DNA from: JBGAKG01 sp044224495
Lineage (GTDB): Bacteria; Myxococcota_A; Polyangia; Polyangiales; Polyangiaceae
Length of the DNA stretch: 64,000 nt
Assembly: GCA_044224495.1 (NCBI GenBank)
Contig: JBGAKG010000035.1
Coordinates: forward strand, 21,937 to 85,936
Reading direction: 5' to 3'
Shown: positions 61,973-64,000 of the stretch, piece after piece
Layout: each line of letters starts with the position of its first letter
Numbering within the stretch: the stretch's first letter is position 1
The notes under the pieces: generated by a model
What the model was told of the DNA's origin: nothing
Seen by the model: the letters and a program-made list of their open reading frames with translations, nothing else
Databases searched by the model: none
Position numbers and translations under genes: made by a program

Positions 61973-62884
61973 CAGGACACGAATGTCGCGGGGTTCGATC
62001 TGAACCTCCTCGTCGCGTTCGACGCGCTCTTCACCGAAGGGCACCTCACGCGCGCCGCGCGCCGCGTCGGATTGTCGCAGCCGGCGATGAGTCACGCGTT
62101 GAGACGCCTCCGGACCGCGCTCGGCGATCCGTTGTTCGTGCGCACGCCGCGCGGGCTCGTGCCGACGGCGCGGGCCGAAGGCGTCGCTCCGCTCGTCGCG
62201 CGCGCGCTCGCCGACGTAGGGGCGGCGCTCGCGCCGCCGCGCGCGTTCGATCCGAAGACGCTGCGCCGCACGTTCGTGGTGGCGACGACGGACTACGCCG
62301 AGATCGCGGTGCTCCCTCCCCTGCTCGCGCGCCTGCGCGAAGAGGCGCCGCACGTCGTCGTGCGCATCCGCCCGACGAGCCTGACTCCGGACGAAGATCT
62401 CGGTGAGCGCGGGCACGATCTCGTCATCGGTCCGAACACGGGAGCGCAAGCGGCGACGACGCACTCGCAGAAGCTCTTCGCCGACGACTTCGTCACGGTG
62501 GCGCGGCGCGGGCACCCGGTCGTGAAGGATTCGCTGACGCTGGAGCGCTTCCTCGCGGTCGATCACGTGCAGATCTCGATCCGCGGAACGCCGGGCGGCC
62601 CGGTCGAGGAGGCGCTCGAGAAGCGCGGCCTGCGTCGCCGCATCGCGCTCTTCGTGCCGCACTTCTTGGGGGCGCCGATGATCGTGGCGAACAGCGATCT
62701 GGTGCTCACGCTCGCGCGGCGGGTGGCGAAGCGCCTGGCGCCGCTGCTCGATCTGCGAGTGTTCGAGCCGCCGATCGCGATCACGGGGTTCTCGATCCTG
62801 CAATTCTGGCACGAGCGGAGGAACGCCGACCCGGCCCACGCATGGTTCCGGGGGCTCATTGCAGAGGTGGGGAAGACGGTGTGA
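61970..62884 (+). CDS. LysR-family transcriptional regulator
   Basis: The 304-residue regulator has the LysR winged helix FDLNLLVAFDALFTEGHLTRAARRVGLSQPAMSHALRRLRTALGDPLFVRTPRGLVPTARA. The effector domain has TLRRTFVVATTDYAEIAVLPPLLARLREEAPHVVVRIRP, LVIGPNTGAQAATTHSQKLFADDFVTVARRGHPVV, GAPMIVANSDLVLTLARRVAKRLA and FSILQFWHERRNADPAHAWFRGLI, the last typical of NodD/LinR-like regulators. Several ATGs (61952, 61955, 61961, 61970) are possible; 61970 puts the DNA-binding helix at the usual distance. It is divergent from the NmrA-like reductase, probably its target. Confidence 0.9.
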   Translation: MQDTNVAGFDLNLLVAFDALFTEGHLTRAARRVGLSQPAMSHALRRLRTALGDPLFVRTPRGLVPTARAEGVAPLVARALADVGAALAPPRAFDPKTLRRTFVVATTDYAEIAVLPPLLARLREEAPHVVVRIRPTSLTPDEDLGERGHDLVIGPNTGAQAATTHSQKLFADDFVTVARRGHPVVKDSLTLERFLAVDHVQISIRGTPGGPVEEALEKRGLRRRIALFVPHFLGAPMIVANSDLVLTLARRVAKRLAPLLDLRVFEPPIAITGFSILQFWHERRNADPAHAWFRGLIAEVGKTV

Positions 62885-62921
62885 GAAGGACCTCGGACAG
62901 AAGTCCGGCAGAGCAGCAGCC

Positions 62922-63098
62922 GGGCACCCCGGACTGAAGTCCGGGGCAGCAGAAGCGATGCTGCACCCAATTGAAGTCCGCCTGCGGCGGACTCCGCTCT
63001 GCATGGTCGGCAACTGCACATGGAGGAGTCCGCCGAAGGCGGACTTTGATCGCGTCCTGCAGTGCTTTTGCTGCCCCGGACTTCAGTCCGGGGTGCCC
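62922..63098. repeat. large inverted-repeat element (dispersed unit, two copies head to head)
   Basis: The left arm begins GGGCACCCCGGACTGAAGTC at 62922 and the right arm is its complement ending at 63098. Within each arm a smaller palindrome (CCCCGGACTGAAGTCCGGGG) and a second pair (AGTCCGCC...GGCGGACT) are seen. The arms share about 75 bp with an internal divergent part. A third copy in the left-arm orientation begins at 63944. Degenerate pieces flank it (62890-62920 and 63099-63130). There is no open reading frame of a transposase. It looks like a non-autonomous repeat family that forms strong hairpins. Confidence 0.85.
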
Positions 63099-63153
63099 TC
63101 CTGCACTGCTCTTGCCCCCGGGTGCCTCCTGCTGTGTCGCGAGAGAGCGCCCA

Positions 63154-63600
63154 TCAGGGAAAGTCGGGATACACGCATAGCTTCCTCCGCTTGCAGAGGG
63201 ATTCGCCATCGAACGTGCATGGTGCTTTCGGTGCACACTTCGAATAGGTCACGAACATGCATCGCTGCCCGGCGGGGCATTCGATGTCCTGTTGGCAATC
63301 TTTGTTCGGAACACATCCCGTACGCGTGACCACGATCTCCCCATCCAACGCCGGTCCGCCGTCACCACACATGGGCTGGGTCATGGCCAAGCAGCCCGCT
63401 TGAAGGCAATCGAGACCAGAGAGCCCATCGCACCGGTTTCGAGGGAGTCGATCGGGTTGGGCATCGGGCGACGCGTCCGTGGCCCCCGCATCCGCTGGCG
63501 TCGCAACTTCGCCGCCGCAGGATGCGAGCGCCGCGGCGAGTAGGAGGCTCGATGACACGAAGACGCCGAGCAGGCGGCCCCAAGAGCTCCGCAGTGCCAT
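63154..63600 (-). CDS. Cys-rich lipoprotein
   Basis: The 148-residue lipoprotein (GVFVSSSLLLAAALASCGGEVA) has an Asp/Ala linker (PADAGATDASPDAQPD). A compact Cys-rich domain follows (RNRCDGLSGLDCLQAGCLAMTQPMCGDGGPALDG, RTGCVPNKDCQQDIECPAGQRCMFVTYSKCAPKAPCTFDGESLCKRRKLC). The short-spaced Cys pattern resembles other polyangial surface lipoproteins. It ends in the right flank of the inverted-repeat element. The start at 63600 is selected for the signal. Function unknown. Confidence 0.72.
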   Translation of the reverse strand: MALRSSWGRLLGVFVSSSLLLAAALASCGGEVATPADAGATDASPDAQPDRLPRNRCDGLSGLDCLQAGCLAMTQPMCGDGGPALDGEIVVTRTGCVPNKDCQQDIECPAGQRCMFVTYSKCAPKAPCTFDGESLCKRRKLCVYPDFP

Positions 63601-63751
63601 GGCCACGTTGTGCGCGCTCGAGCCACCGCAGTCAATGCTGCGGCCAGACGCGAACGCCACGGTCGCGCTCAAGTCGGTTCCCGACCGTTCGTTCCCGAGG
63701 ACACGCGCCATCGCGTGCAACGTTCAACCTGTTCAAGCCTCGGAGTGACTC

Positions 63752-63937
63752 ATGAAGACCAAGCAGATGCTGACCGTCACCGTCGTCCTCGCCGTCGTCG
63801 CCTTCGCCGGGTTCGCTTTCGCGCGCTCGGATGCGCCCGCGCTCGCGGATCACCACGACGGCGGCCACGGCAGCGTCGCGGAGCACCACGACGGCGGCCA
63901 CGGCAGCGTCGCGGAGCACCACGACGGCGGCCACTGA
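63752..63937 (+). CDS. exported histidine-rich mini-protein
   Basis: The 61-residue protein has a signal peptide (LTVTVVLAVVAFAGFAFARS). A mature part of about 35 residues has two full copies and one partial copy of HHDGGHGSVAE, giving nine His. Such His clusters bind transition metals such as Ni, Zn or Cu. The copies are encoded by a 33-bp tandem repeat at 63851-63934. A CGGAG ribosome binding site precedes the ATG. It is bounded by the lipoprotein gene on the left and a dispersed repeat on the right. No family is known. Confidence 0.72.
   Translation: MKTKQMLTVTVVLAVVAFAGFAFARSDAPALADHHDGGHGSVAEHHDGGHGSVAEHHDGGH
63851..63934 (+). repeat. 33-bp tandem repeat in the His-rich gene
   Basis: Units start at 63851 and 63884 and are identical (CACCACGACGGCGGCCAC then GGCAGCGTCGCGGAG). 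A third, partial unit covers 63917-63934. The unit keeps the reading frame, so copy number would set the number of His clusters. Confidence 0.92.
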
Positions 63938-63943
63938 AGATGT

Positions 63944-64000
63944 GGGCACCCCGGACTGAAGTCCGGGGCAGCAGAAGCGATGCCGAACCCACTTGAAGTC
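63944..64000 (+). repeat. third copy of the dispersed palindromic repeat, cut by window edge
   Basis: The sequence from GGGCACCCCGGACTGAAGTC to the window end is nearly identical to 62922-62980, including GGGGCAGCAGAAGCGATG. It starts 6 bp after the His-rich mini-gene stop and could act as its terminator. The remainder is outside the window. Confidence 0.9.

Noticed and set aside
57983..62884. Plus-strand open frame of 1633 codons
   Set aside because: Its end is the LysR gene; the upstream part is antisense to the lipoprotein, Fe-S oxidoreductase and NmrA genes and has no domain.
62922..63098. Insertion sequence
   Set aside because: Inverted repeats are present, but the interior is only about 30-40 bp and has no transposase or target duplication.

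Overview
This is a GC-rich, densely packed chromosomal window with very few intergenic bases. It most resembles a member of the Myxococcota, probably class Polyangia (Sorangium/Labilithrix-like). The indicators are many lipoproteins with Asp/Ala/Gly-rich linkers after the lipobox, two eukaryote-like Ser/Thr kinases, a STAND-type regulator, an ADYC-domain lipoprotein, and a giant SBBP-repeat protein ending in a MYXO-CTERM-like anchor. The assignment rests on family knowledge and style, not on a marker-gene phylogeny. rpsT and a tRNA-Glu are the only classical housekeeping markers besides yacG. No rRNA, CRISPR array, integrase, transposase or prophage gene was seen.

Layout. 1-6.4 kb: 3'-truncated GH5 glycosidase, small secreted proteins, a microbial-type PARG, two metallopeptidase-like proteins, a lipoprotein phosphoesterase and a ribbon-helix-helix regulator behind three phased palindromes. 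6.4-14 kb: Ser/Thr kinase, DODA-type dioxygenase, a TrmY-like SPOUT methyltransferase (unusual in bacteria), papain-like protease, RhlE helicase and lipoproteins. 14-20.2 kb: STAND regulator, then a kinase/PEGA-like/lipoprotein operon. 20.2-36.7 kb: small enzymes (phosphoesterases, MBL hydrolase, OsmC, acetyltransferases, methyltransferase, ARH-type hydrolase, GST, SDR), an AsmA-like protein, an ADYC pair, two ECF sigma factors (one fused to a membrane-bound RskA-like domain) and an ArsR/AHSA1 pair.

36.8-40.8 kb is an accessory island of small, mostly soluble, mixed-strand genes. It includes an Imm26-like and a DUF7003-like protein plus a beta-helix gene remnant, and looks like an orphan immunity cluster. 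40.8-43.4 kb: monooxygenase/TetR divergent pair with repeated operators. 43.5-47.5 kb: a decaying lipoprotein region with a partial gene duplication, a chimera and a frameshift. 47.7-51.6 kb: the SBBP/MYXO-CTERM giant. 51.6-61.9 kb, almost all on the minus strand: tRNA-Glu, rpsT, a tandem histidine-kinase pair, a divergent PrsW, a yacG/outer-membrane-barrel/lipoprotein operon and a large membrane Fe-S oxidoreductase. The right end holds an NmrA/LysR divergent pair, a dispersed palindromic repeat and a tiny histidine-rich exported protein.

The most general unexpected signal is regulatory. At least nineteen genes have a TAnnnT hexamer ending 6-9 nt before the start codon and no Shine-Dalgarno sequence, which suggests widespread leaderless transcription. 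Genes inside operons instead use ATGA/GTGA overlaps, and a minority carry a conventional GGAG-type ribosome binding site.
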